Shown here: positions 1 to 8,985 of the stretch, piece by piece
How positions within the stretch are numbered: position 1 is the stretch's first letter
Layout: the number at the start of each line of letters is the position of its first letter
Assembly: GCA_029880285.1 (NCBI GenBank)
Contig: JAOUOS010000022.1
Location: forward strand, 1 to 50,499
Source of the DNA: Spirochaetia bacterium
GTDB lineage: Bacteria > Spirochaetota > Leptospiria > Turneriellales > JAOUOS01
Direction: 5' to 3'
DNA length: 50,499 bases
Made by a program: the position numbers and the translations under genes
Notes under the pieces: generated by a model
The model's database searches: none
What the model was told of the DNA's origin: nothing
The model's input: the letters and a program-made list of their open reading frames with translations, nothing else

Positions 1-26
1 GGGGACGTGTAAAAACAAAGAAAAGA

Positions 27-109
27 TTAAACGCAAAGACGCGGAGGACGCAGAGAAATCCGTAAATTCAACACTTTTCCTTTGCGTTCTTTGCGCCTCT
101 GCGTTAAAA
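27..109. repeat. Imperfect inverted repeat rich in CGCAAAG / CGCAGAG words
   Basis: The left arm (27-58) and the right arm (76-109) are imperfect inverted copies built from words such as ACGCAAAGACGC and GCGCCTCTGCGTTAA. The composition is clearly more GC-rich than the flanks. Similar elements, often read as tttgcgt...ctctgcgtta, are dispersed between genes in many unrelated bacterial genomes, so I read it as a dispersed non-coding repeat. I see no gene in 1-193. Function is unknown. Confidence 0.6.
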
Positions 110-193
110 ATCTTACTTATTACACAGCCCCAACACCCGTACATTAAAAAAACCTGATTGACAGTATATAAGTATTTCTATTCTTCTTCTGTC

Positions 194-1669
194 ATGAAAA
201 ATTTTATAAATACAAAACTAAATAAGAAGATAATTTTCTTTTCAGCAGTTTTTTTTACCGTCCTATTGATTATAAATTATTCTTTACCCGCTCAAGAAAA
301 TAAAGAAAGACCATGGAAAAAGTTTATAACCAATGAATCTTTGCAGTTAAAAATTCCTGATTTAAAGTTTTTTACCTTAAAAAATGGCATAAAAGTATAC
401 TTTGTAAACCATAAACTGTTGCCACGATCTTTTTTCAGCCTTTATGTTTACGGTACAGGTTTTGATGAGCCTGACAAACAAACAGGATTAAATTCTTTAT
501 GGGGCAGTATGGTTACATTTTCAGGCTCTAAAGAGTATCCGCGTGAAAAGCTTGCTGAATATTTAGAACAAAGAGCTTCCAGTTTTTCATATTCAGGCGG
601 CACAGAAAGGTCAAGCTTTTCTCTTTCAAGCCTTTCTCATTTTTTTGAAGATGATCTTAAACTAATATTAAGCGTTATAAAAAATCCACAGTTTCTTAAT
701 GAAGATTTTGAAATATTAAAACAGCAGACATTAAAAGGCATAGAGAAAAGAAAAGAGAATCCCGGTAGTTTAGCATATATAGGTTCAAACCTAAAGTTCT
801 GGGAAAACTCAATCCGCGGTAAAATAACTACAAAAGAAACTATTAACTCAATTTCTATTGAAGATTTAAAAAAATGGCAGCAAGAAATGTACAAAGCGGA
901 ACGTTTTACTCTGTTATTAGCAGGCGATTATGATGAAGAAAAGATTAAGCCGATTTTAAATGATACTTTAGGTTCTTTGGTTATTGATGAAAAAAACAAA
1001 ATTTTGGATGACGCATTAAAAGTAAAACCTAACAATATAAAATTTACAACTTTTCATATTAAAAAAGATCTGCCGCAGGCTACTGTTCTATTAATGACAA
1101 ATGGAATGAAGCATTCAGATGAAGATTATTACCCGTTAAAAATATATGATTTTTTATTAGGCGGCAGCTCTTTTAACTCAGAGCTTACGCAAAAAATTCG
1201 AGTGAAAAAAGGCTGGGCCTATTCAGTTTATTCTCATTACAGCGCGGGACTTTATTTTGGAGACATTCGTATTTTCGCGCAGACCGCTAATGAAAATTTA
1301 TTCGACTTGTTAAGAGAGGTAAATACAATATTGCTGAATCCCGATAGTTTCGCGGGTAAAGATAAAATAATGGAAGCAAAAAAATCTTTAGAAAATAAAT
1401 TTGTTTTTTTATATGAAACACCTGAGAGTCTTTTAAATACACAGCTTTCTTTAATGTGGGACGGACTTTCAGATGATTATTTAAAAAACTTTATACAAAA
1501 AATAGAAAAAGTGACAAACGAAGATATATTAAAGCTTGCTCAAAAATATTATAATCCTGAAAATTTCTTTTTGGTTATCGTTGGTCCTGAAAATTTATTT
1601 GCTGATAAAAGCAAACATAAAGATATTCCGTGGCTTAAAAATATTGTTTCTTTAGAAATACCTGAGTAA
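194..1669 (+). CDS. M16-family (insulinase-like) protein, probably catalytically inactive
   Basis: This is a secreted or membrane-anchored M16 peptidase-fold protein of 491 residues. The N-terminus carries a hydrophobic signal segment (about residues 14-31) ending near SLPAQ. The fold pattern is M16: a 'FTLKNGIKVYFV' opening strand, a middle domain ending in 'LLLAGDY', and a second half with 'LLGGSSFNSELTQKIRVKKGWAYSVYS', matching the M16_C domain. The zinc-binding HxxEH motif is replaced by NSLWG at about residues 100-104, so it should not hydrolyse peptides. Dead M16 subunits normally pair with an active partner, which is not in this window. I chose ATG 194 over an upstream in-frame TTG at 158 because it gives a normal signal peptide. 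Confidence 0.8.
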   Translation: MKNFINTKLNKKIIFFSAVFFTVLLIINYSLPAQENKERPWKKFITNESLQLKIPDLKFFTLKNGIKVYFVNHKLLPRSFFSLYVYGTGFDEPDKQTGLNSLWGSMVTFSGSKEYPREKLAEYLEQRASSFSYSGGTERSSFSLSSLSHFFEDDLKLILSVIKNPQFLNEDFEILKQQTLKGIEKRKENPGSLAYIGSNLKFWENSIRGKITTKETINSISIEDLKKWQQEMYKAERFTLLLAGDYDEEKIKPILNDTLGSLVIDEKNKILDDALKVKPNNIKFTTFHIKKDLPQATVLLMTNGMKHSDEDYYPLKIYDFLLGGSSFNSELTQKIRVKKGWAYSVYSHYSAGLYFGDIRIFAQTANENLFDLLREVNTILLNPDSFAGKDKIMEAKKSLENKFVFLYETPESLLNTQLSLMWDGLSDDYLKNFIQKIEKVTNEDILKLAQKYYNPENFFLVIVGPENLFADKSKHKDIPWLKNIVSLEIPE

Positions 1670-1674
1670 GAAAA

Positions 1675-2871
1675 TCAAACCACTCGTTTTAACGTCAATA
1701 ACGTAATTTCAGAATCGGTACCCATGCGAACCGGCGGGCCCCAATAACCGGTGCCGCTGTTTACGTAAATAAAAGTATTCTCATGTTTATGAAGGCCCGC
1801 TATGTACGGATGTACCATTTGAGCAATATAAATCCATGGGAAAAACTGGCCGCCGTGAGTGTGACCTGTTAACTGAAGATTAAAATTGGCTTTTGAGGCT
1901 TCATAAATAGATTTAGGCTGGTGGGCCAGTAAAATTGAAATATCATTTTCTTTAATACCTTTGGCGGCTTTTAAAGGTGACGATTTATGAAATTTAGAAA
2001 AGCGCTCGCCATGCGGGTCGGCTACTCCCGCGATGAAAATTTTAGAATTATTTTTTTGAATGGCTCTATTTTCATTTAAAAGAACCGTGAATTTAAGGCG
2101 GTCAAATTCTTTCATCCATTCGTCAACACCTGAATAATATTCATGGTTGCCCGTGGCAAAAAATTTACCATATTTGGTTTTAATATCGCTTAAAGGTTCG
2201 GTATCTTTTTTTAACGCGGCCACAGAACCATCCACAGCGTCACCTGTTAAAGCAACAATATCGGCATTTAATGAATTAATTATACTTACAACATTTTCAG
2301 TAAAATCGCCTTTTAGTAAAGCGCCAATGTGTAAATCGCTTATTTGACATATTTTAAAATTATCAAACTCTACAGGTAAATTTTGTATGGGTACATTAAC
2401 CTGTACAACTTTCGGATTTATTTGCGATTTAATAAATCCGTATGAAAAACTAAGGCCGCTTAAACCTAAAATTGAATAATTTATTGATTTGTAGATAAAT
2501 TCTTTTCTTTTGATAAATTCTTGTGAATCTTCAGGTTTTTTTTGATTTGCGGATTTTGGTATTTTTTTATAAAAAAAAAATAAAAGCTCGCCTAAATCGC
2601 GAATAAGAGTGTATGTAAATAAAAAGCTTATAATTCCCAGACTAGCGAAAGCTATTCTGTCGTACCAATCGAGAAGTGCGCCAAATATTATTCGAAAGGG
2701 AAAAGATAAAATAACCATAATGAACAAAGCCAGAATAAGCCTGCTGAAAATTTTATGCTTTGTTTTCGAAATATTGAATTTCTCAACCAGCCTTTTTTTA
2801 AGATATGTATATCCTGAACCTAAAACAAGAATAATAAATATTAAAAAAAAGAAATACTGCGGTATTTTCAT
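1675..2871 (-). CDS. Membrane-anchored metallophosphoesterase (YkuE/LpxG-like)
   Basis: A 398-residue protein with about four hydrophobic segments in the first 150 residues, followed by a calcineurin-type phosphoesterase domain. The metal ligands are clear: SDLHIG at 178-183, GDAVDG near 210-215, GNHEYY at 241-246 and GHTHGGQ at 336-342. The family includes YkuE and LpxG-like enzymes that act on membrane phospholipids or UDP-diacylglucosamine; the substrate here cannot be told from sequence. Its stop lies 5 bases from the stop of the convergent M16-like gene, leaving no room for a separate terminator. Confidence 0.88.
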   Translation of the reverse strand: MKIPQYFFFLIFIILVLGSGYTYLKKRLVEKFNISKTKHKIFSRLILALFIMVILSFPFRIIFGALLDWYDRIAFASLGIISFLFTYTLIRDLGELLFFFYKKIPKSANQKKPEDSQEFIKRKEFIYKSINYSILGLSGLSFSYGFIKSQINPKVVQVNVPIQNLPVEFDNFKICQISDLHIGALLKGDFTENVVSIINSLNADIVALTGDAVDGSVAALKKDTEPLSDIKTKYGKFFATGNHEYYSGVDEWMKEFDRLKFTVLLNENRAIQKNNSKIFIAGVADPHGERFSKFHKSSPLKAAKGIKENDISILLAHQPKSIYEASKANFNLQLTGHTHGGQFFPWIYIAQMVHPYIAGLHKHENTFIYVNSGTGYWGPPVRMGTDSEITLLTLKRVV

Positions 2872-3012
2872 GGATCTTTATTTTATAAAAAATAGTATAT
2901 AATATTTTAAGAAAAAATTCAAAATATTCTCGGTATAATTTTTATATATAAATCTTGACGGCTAAATTAAATATAGAAAATAAAACAATAAAAATTTTAA
3001 TTGAAAATTAAT

Positions 3013-4494
3013 ATGATTGATATCTCGCGAAATTATTTATACATAGAGTCCGATTTACAAAAAAAAATCGCGAAAAAAAATATTTTAATCATTGGCGCGG
3101 GACTAGGTTCATACATTGCCGAAGCTCTTCTTAGAATTGGTTTTGAAAACATTATAATAGCAGATGGTGATTGCGTAGAAGAAAGCAACCTAAACCGGCA
3201 AAATTATGAGAACGAAGACATAACAAAAAACAAAGCTTTAGCTCTTAGAAAAAGAATAAAACGAATTGATGAAAATAATCATATTGCATTTATCCCTTTT
3301 TATCTTAAAAAAGAATCTTTGTATAAATGGATAATTTCTGCTGATATTGTCATAAATACTATTGATTTTGATACTAAGGAATTTTTGCTATGCAATGAAA
3401 TTGCGGCGCAAACAGGCAGAATTGTAATTTTCCCCTTGAATTTAGGCTTCGCCGGAGTAAATTATATCTTTTACCCTGAATCACCTAATTTAAAAGATTT
3501 TTTTCAAAAGAAAAAAGCAGCCGACATAAAAGAAGCTTTAATTACACATACACTAAAAGAACTGACCGATAGAGAATCTGTGCCCGACTGGCTTTTGTCA
3601 GCATATACAAATTATATGAGAAGAAAGCGGGAATATGATCCTCAAATGATTCCAGCGACTTTAAATGTGGCTTCTATGGTGACGGCCTCATGTGTGGCAA
3701 TTAGCCGTCAGCAAAAACTAAAGAACTTTCCCAGAGTAATTTTTCAAGATTCATACGGTAATGCTTTAGCAAACGCTTATGATATAAAAGAGAGAGGCAA
3801 AGAAACATCTATTTGCCTATATAATCCAGATACCGATTTTTCTTTATGGGAATTAGGTAAAGATAAATTTGATGAGTTTATTGATTTCGTTTGGAAGGTA
3901 TACATAGAATCATATGAAGAAAAATATAAAAAAAAGTGGCCATATGATAAAAAAGAAAAAATTAAAATGAAAGAAGAAGAGGAAGAATATTTTCCAATTT
4001 CTAGAATTTATGCCGTGTTAAATAATGACGGACAAATTGTAGGCACAAGCAGGGTTATTCGCTCTAACTTAATGGATAAAACAGAACTTCCTATTACAAA
4101 AGAATATGGTATTCGAAAAGAAGATTTATATTATAAATTTGACGTACACCCTCTTGAAGGTGATATTTTTGACGCTGGTAGAAGCGCTATTGATAAAAAA
4201 CTATTAGAAGAAAGAAATAAAAGGGGGGACGCAAAACATATACTTTCACACCTTGTGAAACAATTTGTGGTTGAAGTAAGGAGTAATGATAATAACATCA
4301 TGGTTGGTGAACCTTCAGTTTTATATAAAAGAATATTAAAATCAATGGGCTTAGTTTTTATTGAATTAGCGGAACCAAAAGAATATATGGGCATAGATTG
4401 CGTGCCTTGTGCCAATACCGTAAAAGAAGGAAGAATAGAATTAAAAAAAAGATTTCCTCTTTATTATAATTTTTATATGCATAGCCGGGTTTAA
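3013..4494 (+). CDS. ThiF/E1-like adenylyltransferase fused to an autoinducer-synthase-like GNAT domain
   Basis: A 493-residue two-domain protein. Residues 1 to about 270 are an E1/ThiF/MoeB-type ATP-binding domain: the glycine loop GAGLGS is at 28-33, the DGD at about 51-53, and SNLNRQ (58-63) supplies the conserved Arg that contacts ATP phosphates. Residues about 285-490 look like an acyl-HSL synthase / N-acyl amino acid synthase GNAT fold: 'YAVLNNDGQIVGTSRVI' (333-349) matches the LuxI strand pair ending in G..R, and DAGRSAID (387-394) matches the LuxI E.SRF.VD strand. No zinc CxxC pairs of classic ThiF are seen. The first gene of a coupled set with a histidine kinase and a receiver. ATG 3013 is preferred to TTG 3001; neither has a clear Shine-Dalgarno. 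E1 assignment is firm, the GNAT assignment is pattern-based. Confidence 0.72.
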   Translation: MIDISRNYLYIESDLQKKIAKKNILIIGAGLGSYIAEALLRIGFENIIIADGDCVEESNLNRQNYENEDITKNKALALRKRIKRIDENNHIAFIPFYLKKESLYKWIISADIVINTIDFDTKEFLLCNEIAAQTGRIVIFPLNLGFAGVNYIFYPESPNLKDFFQKKKAADIKEALITHTLKELTDRESVPDWLLSAYTNYMRRKREYDPQMIPATLNVASMVTASCVAISRQQKLKNFPRVIFQDSYGNALANAYDIKERGKETSICLYNPDTDFSLWELGKDKFDEFIDFVWKVYIESYEEKYKKKWPYDKKEKIKMKEEEEEYFPISRIYAVLNNDGQIVGTSRVIRSNLMDKTELPITKEYGIRKEDLYYKFDVHPLEGDIFDAGRSAIDKKLLEERNKRGDAKHILSHLVKQFVVEVRSNDNNIMVGEPSVLYKRILKSMGLVFIELAEPKEYMGIDCVPCANTVKEGRIELKKRFPLYYNFYMHSRV

Positions 4495-5729
4495 TGAAAC
4501 AAAATAATACAACAGAAAATAATTATTTTAATAGAAGAATTTTAAAAAATTGGAAGTATGTAGCTGTAGTAGGTATAATTGCCAACTTATTTGGTTTGGT
4601 TGAAGAATATTTTATTTTTAGTTCAAACTTTAGAACCCCTCTCACCCTTAGGACAGTAAATATACTTTTGTTAATCTTTGTTATAGTAGTTACAAATAAT
4701 TTTAGCGTACTTATTGTTAAAAATAGAGTTTTATTTCAAGTAATTTTAGTTCTATCTAATGCCATATCTACTTCTTATTTGCAAATTATAGCAGCTGATC
4801 CCGAGTTAGCATATCATTTTGGTATAATGCAACTATTAATAGGCTCTATGTTTTTTGTAACAAAAACATTTAAGGAAATTTTTCTTGCTTTTTTTATAAT
4901 TATTTTTATCTATTGGCTTTCGCTTGTATCAGATGGTAAAATATCTGATTCGGAGCATTATATTTTTACCGGCATAATTGCTTGTGGAATTATTTTTATA
5001 ATTGTTAGTATTAGCAATATTTCAAATATAAAGACAATTTGCGAACAGTATGACGAATTAAAAGCCGCGAAAGAATCTAAAGAAAACTTTTTTGCTTCAG
5101 TAAATCATGAACTTAAAACACCTTTGTTTGCGATGGGTCTAAATCTTCAGCTTTTAGAAAAAAATATTAAAGATAAAAAATCAAGAGAACATCTGCAAAC
5201 CATTAATTCAAATATGAATTTACTAAAGAAATATGTTCATAATTTATTAGATTCAGAATTAGCGCTAAAAAATACAGAAGGAAGTTCGAATATAAAAAGT
5301 ATTTCAATATTAAAATTAATTGAAAACAGTTTAAGTAATCTATCAAGGCCAGTAAAAATAAATTATAATAATTCAGCAAATAAACTTAAAAATATTATTG
5401 TTGAATTTGATATTGAAAAATTTTCAAATCAAATTTTAGGCAACATATTTTTTAATGTATATAAATACGCCGCTGAAAAACAGGTTGAGATTGATTACTG
5501 CGATATAAATAAAAATTATTTTGTTTTAACATTTTTAAATAAAATATTATTAAACGCAAAAAGAAAAGAAAGCCATGGTTTAGGGTTAAATATAATTCGT
5601 TCTGCTTGTAAAGAATTAGAATTAAAGTGTATGTATGGCATTGACAATAAAAATAATACATTCTCAGTAAATTTAATGATCCCGGTAGAAAAAATAAAAT
5701 TATTAGAAAAAAATACTGTAAGAATATGA
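4494..5729 (+). CDS. Membrane sensor histidine kinase with compact ATPase domain
   Basis: A 411-residue protein with about six hydrophobic membrane segments in residues 20-177 and no periplasmic sensor domain of any size. A HisKA domain follows, with the H-box NHELKTPL and phospho-acceptor His205, and an N-box GNIFFNVYKYA at 316-326. The ATP-binding end is short: GLGLNII at 362-368 is present, but the usual DxGxG G1 box is missing, as in the AgrC/ComD type of quorum-sensing kinases. Start and stop overlap with the upstream gene as TAATG and with the receiver as ATGA, so the three proteins are translationally coupled. Sensing within the membrane of a hydrophobic ligand would fit; that is inference. 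Confidence 0.82.
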   Translation: MKQNNTTENNYFNRRILKNWKYVAVVGIIANLFGLVEEYFIFSSNFRTPLTLRTVNILLLIFVIVVTNNFSVLIVKNRVLFQVILVLSNAISTSYLQIIAADPELAYHFGIMQLLIGSMFFVTKTFKEIFLAFFIIIFIYWLSLVSDGKISDSEHYIFTGIIACGIIFIIVSISNISNIKTICEQYDELKAAKESKENFFASVNHELKTPLFAMGLNLQLLEKNIKDKKSREHLQTINSNMNLLKKYVHNLLDSELALKNTEGSSNIKSISILKLIENSLSNLSRPVKINYNNSANKLKNIIVEFDIEKFSNQILGNIFFNVYKYAAEKQVEIDYCDINKNYFVLTFLNKILLNAKRKESHGLGLNIIRSACKELELKCMYGIDNKNNTFSVNLMIPVEKIKLLEKNTVRI

Positions 5730-6151
5730 AACCCCAAAGAATAAGTTCATTTAATAAAAACAAGATTATCGCGATTGTTGATGATAATGATCATAATTTA
5801 AAAGCTATAGAAATGACTCTTGAATCTGAAGAATTTAATAATTTTCATTCTTTTGCGTCGGGTGAAGAGTTTCTAGTATACTTAGAAAAAGGCGGCAAGG
5901 TAGATCTTGTGTTAATGGATTCTGTGATGAAGGGCATAAGCGGCTTAGAAACAATAAAACAAATGTATGAAATGAATGATAAATACAATCATGTAGAAGT
6001 TATTATTCATACGGCCTATCCCGAACATATAAATAAAATAAAATCTCTAAAGCAAGGGGTCTGCTATTATCTTGAAAAACCTTTTGATGTAAATGAATTA
6101 ATACTTCAAATTGAAATTATTTTTACCCGCCTTGATAAAATTCAAGCCTGA
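5726..6151 (+). CDS. Stand-alone response regulator receiver protein
   Basis: A 141-residue CheY-like receiver with no output domain. The acidic pair Asp19-Asp20, the phospho-acceptor Asp65 in 'LVLMDSVMKG', Thr96 in 'HTAYPE' and Lys118 in 'LEKPFD' are all present, so it should be phosphorylated. The ATG overlaps the stop of the kinase gene (ATGA), which marks the kinase as its partner. Lacking a DNA-binding or enzymatic domain, it must act by protein contact or in a phosphorelay. Confidence 0.9.
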   Translation: MKPQRISSFNKNKIIAIVDDNDHNLKAIEMTLESEEFNNFHSFASGEEFLVYLEKGGKVDLVLMDSVMKGISGLETIKQMYEMNDKYNHVEVIIHTAYPEHINKIKSLKQGVCYYLEKPFDVNELILQIEIIFTRLDKIQA

Positions 6152-6225
6152 TAAAAAATATTCTATTTACGGAGCGTATTTAACTTGAAATTTGCGCATA
6201 GTATTTTTTTAAGAAGGAAATTTAA

Positions 6226-7527
6226 TTGGCTAAAGAGAAAAAAAAATCTGAAAAGAAAAGTTTAACACAAAATAAAAAAAACACAAAACCATCTGTATTG
6301 AAAAGCAAACCCGTTAAAAAAACAATGGTAAAAAAATCAGCCTCAAAAGAAAATAAAATAACCGGTCCTCATTTTATTAAAAATTTAGGTAAAACTAAGG
6401 TAATAGTTTTAGGTACGGCCCATATAAGTCCTGAAAGTGTTCGCGATGTTCAAGTATCTTTCTTAAAAGATAAGCCCGATTTAGTATGCGTAGAACTTTG
6501 CGACGCCAGATACAAATCTATTGTAGATAAGAACAGATGGCAAAAACTTGATATTGTTCAGGTAATTAAACAAAAGAAGATGTATTTATTAATGTCTAAC
6601 TTAATATTATCTTCTTTTCAAAAAAAAATAGGTGAAACCACGAAAGTAAAACCGGGTGAAGAAATTTTAACGGGTATTGCGTTGGCCCAAAAAAATAACA
6701 TTCCGTTTGCTTTGGTTGACAGAGATGTTCAAATAACGCTTAGAAGAGCATGGCAGAGTACGGGCTATTTTAGTAAAGTTTTTTTAATCTCAGAACTGGC
6801 AGCTTCTTTAATAGTATCGCCAGAGACTTCAGCTGAACAGATTGAAGAAATGAAAAGTAAAGATATTCTTGAGGGTCTTTTTGAAAATTTACCGGCAAGA
6901 TACAATAAAATAAAACAAATTTTAATTACCGAGAGAGACAAATATCTTTCACAAAAAATAAAAGACGCCGTAAAAGAATATCCAAAGTCTAAAACAGCTC
7001 TTGCGATTGTAGGCGCCGGACATCTCGCGGGTATAAAAAAATATCTGGATAAAGAAATTGATATTAAACCTCTGGAATATGTGCAGCCAAAATCAAAATT
7101 TTGGGCGGCATTAAAATTTTTTACGCCCATTTTTATTATTATGTTTTTATTTTATTTTTTTTCAAACACTAATAGTACAGAAGATATATTAAAAAATATT
7201 TTAGCATGGACAGTTATTAAATCTGCCTGCGCAGGATTTTTTACATTAGTTTTATGGGCGCATCCTCTTTCAATTTTAGCGGCTGCCGCCACGGCGCCTA
7301 TAAGTAACTTTAACCCTGTGTTAAAGCCGGGCTGGGTGGCGGCTTTAATTGAAGCAAAATTTCATAAGCCTACGGTTTCAGATTTTGAAAATATAACAGA
7401 AGACACCAGTCATTTTAAAACTTTTTTTAAGAACAAGGTAATTAAGATTTTTGGTGTTTTCTTTCTGCCGCAGCTGGGTTCGTCTATAGGTACCGGACTT
7501 GCTCTTTGGTATATTGCTAATTTTTAA
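6226..7527 (+). CDS. TraB/PrgY-family membrane protein
   Basis: A 433-residue member of the TraB/PrgY/GumN (Tiki-like) superfamily. A lysine-rich, poorly ordered N-terminal tail (1-45) precedes the conserved core: GTAHISPES at about 63-71, VCVELCDAR, LVDRDVQ, TERDKYLSQK and GAGHLAGIKKYL near 260. Three or four hydrophobic segments follow from about residue 300 to the end. PrgY in enterococci is linked to inhibition of peptide pheromone, and eukaryotic TIKI proteins are metalloproteases; the role in this organism is not known. Starts at TTG 6226 behind AAGAAGGAAA. It sits 74 bases after the signalling cassette and may be separately transcribed. Confidence 0.85.
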   Translation: MAKEKKKSEKKSLTQNKKNTKPSVLKSKPVKKTMVKKSASKENKITGPHFIKNLGKTKVIVLGTAHISPESVRDVQVSFLKDKPDLVCVELCDARYKSIVDKNRWQKLDIVQVIKQKKMYLLMSNLILSSFQKKIGETTKVKPGEEILTGIALAQKNNIPFALVDRDVQITLRRAWQSTGYFSKVFLISELAASLIVSPETSAEQIEEMKSKDILEGLFENLPARYNKIKQILITERDKYLSQKIKDAVKEYPKSKTALAIVGAGHLAGIKKYLDKEIDIKPLEYVQPKSKFWAALKFFTPIFIIMFLFYFFSNTNSTEDILKNILAWTVIKSACAGFFTLVLWAHPLSILAAAATAPISNFNPVLKPGWVAALIEAKFHKPTVSDFENITEDTSHFKTFFKNKVIKIFGVFFLPQLGSSIGTGLALWYIANF

Positions 7528-7623
7528 GACCTTGACAATATGACTTACTGAAACTTTTTCATCCATAATTATAAATTAATTTGTGACAAGGATATCTTTT
7601 CTTAATTAAGAGACATCATAAAG

Positions 7624-8985
7624 ATGGATGAAGCAATAACACTTATATTGATTATTGGTATAGTAGGGCTGGCGGCTCTTTTTATATTTTATATATTCAA
7701 AACTTATATAATGCCTAAAAAAATTGATGAATTGGGAGAGATGATAAAAAGCGGTCAGGTTCAACTGGCTATAAAAAAATTAAAAACATTATTAGAAGAA
7801 AACAGCCGAGATCCTCTGGTTCATTTTTTATTAGCAGAAGCCTATTATAAACAAGGCAGTATGCAGCAAGCGATGATGGAATACAAACAGGTATTAAAAA
7901 TTGGTTCCCTTGGCAATAAAGTTAAAGAAGAGCAGGTAAGAAGCCGCCTGGCAAAACTTTATTTAGAAAATAAAAATCTTGAAGAGGCCAAAAAAGAATT
8001 TTTGATTTTAACAAAATTAGAGCCTTCAAACGCTGAAAATTTTTTTCAGGTGGGTTCTCTTTTTGAAAACGCGGGTTTTGGCGAAAAGGCATTACCTTAT
8101 TATAAGCAGGCAGTAAAAATAGACGGCAAGCATGAAAAGGCTTTTTTTCACATGGGCGCTTTAGAATATACAGTAGGCAGTTTTCAAGACGCTAAATTAA
8201 GTTTAACAGAAACGGTAAAATTAAATCCCGCTAATTATCAGGCTCATTATTATCTTGGTATGTGTTTAAAAAATCAAAAAGATTTTGAGTGGGCGTTAAA
8301 AGAATTTGATTTAGCGTTAAAAGATAATTTAATTAGACCTAAAGTACACATGGCTAAAGGTATGTGTTATATTGAGAAAGAGCAATATCCTAAAGCCATT
8401 ACCGAATTTGAGAGAGGTTTAAGCTTGGCGCAAAAATCATCAGAAATTGAATTAAATATAAGATATTATTTAGCCGTAGCGGCAGAAAGGATGAGAGATT
8501 TTCATGTGGCAATTCAAAACTGGGAGAGAATTAGTGACGTTAACTCTAATTTCAAGGATGTTAAAGAAAAATTAAGAACGTATGATGAATTTAGAACAGA
8601 TGACGCTATTAAAGATTTTATGATTGCGTCACCGGGTAAGTTTGAAATGATATGCAGACAGATTGTAGAATCAATGGAGTTAAGTATTATAGATGTTCAG
8701 GTATTAAATGATTCAGAAGTTTATATTTTAGCTACAGAAATGGAAGGCAAATGGCGAAACACTAAACGGTCAAACCGCTTGATTTATATTTTTAGAACAA
8801 CGGATCCAATTTCTGAAAAGTCTGTACGTCAGATGCATGAGAATATGCGGCAGAAAGGAGCCACGCGCGGCGTCTGCTTAACTACCAGTGAGTTTTCTGT
8901 TCAGGCGCAGGAATTTTGCCAATCGCGTCCTATCGAACTAAAAGAGAGATCGTTTATGATTCAAACCTTGCGGAGTTTTATGTAA
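7624..8985 (+). CDS. Membrane-anchored TPR protein with Mrr-like endonuclease-fold C-terminus
   Basis: A 453-residue protein. One transmembrane helix (about 5-27) anchors it, then roughly eight tetratricopeptide repeats run from about 35 to 320, similar in layout to LapB/YciM. Residues about 335-453 look like the Mrr-type restriction-endonuclease fold: 'ICRQIVESMELSI', 'LIYIFRTTDPISEKSVRQMH', 'GVCLTTSEFSVQAQEF' and 'RPIELKERSFMIQTL' follow the order of Mrr_cat core strands. The catalytic Asp and QxK pair expected of an active nuclease are not evident, so a binding role is more likely. The stop overlaps the ATG of the next gene (TAATG). Confidence 0.75.
   Translation: MDEAITLILIIGIVGLAALFIFYIFKTYIMPKKIDELGEMIKSGQVQLAIKKLKTLLEENSRDPLVHFLLAEAYYKQGSMQQAMMEYKQVLKIGSLGNKVKEEQVRSRLAKLYLENKNLEEAKKEFLILTKLEPSNAENFFQVGSLFENAGFGEKALPYYKQAVKIDGKHEKAFFHMGALEYTVGSFQDAKLSLTETVKLNPANYQAHYYLGMCLKNQKDFEWALKEFDLALKDNLIRPKVHMAKGMCYIEKEQYPKAITEFERGLSLAQKSSEIELNIRYYLAVAAERMRDFHVAIQNWERISDVNSNFKDVKEKLRTYDEFRTDDAIKDFMIASPGKFEMICRQIVESMELSIIDVQVLNDSEVYILATEMEGKWRNTKRSNRLIYIFRTTDPISEKSVRQMHENMRQKGATRGVCLTTSEFSVQAQEFCQSRPIELKERSFMIQTLRSFM

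Noticed and set aside
158..193. TTG 158 as the start of the M16-like gene.
   Set aside because: It would put 12 polar and aromatic residues ahead of a normal signal peptide, and there is no ribosome site.
5452..5763. Antisense 103-codon open frame opposite the kinase gene end.
   Set aside because: It lies fully across the coupled kinase/receiver junction, lacks a ribosome site and reads as AT-rich low-complexity peptide.
7532..7570. TTGACA in the gap before the TPR/Mrr gene as a promoter.
   Set aside because: The nearest TATAAT-like string is about 24 bases away, too far for a normal spacer.
8916..8984. Earlier ATG as the start of the 606-residue protein.
   Set aside because: The extra 23 residues only reread the end of the Mrr-like domain in another frame; ATG 8985 overlaps the upstream stop as expected for coupling.
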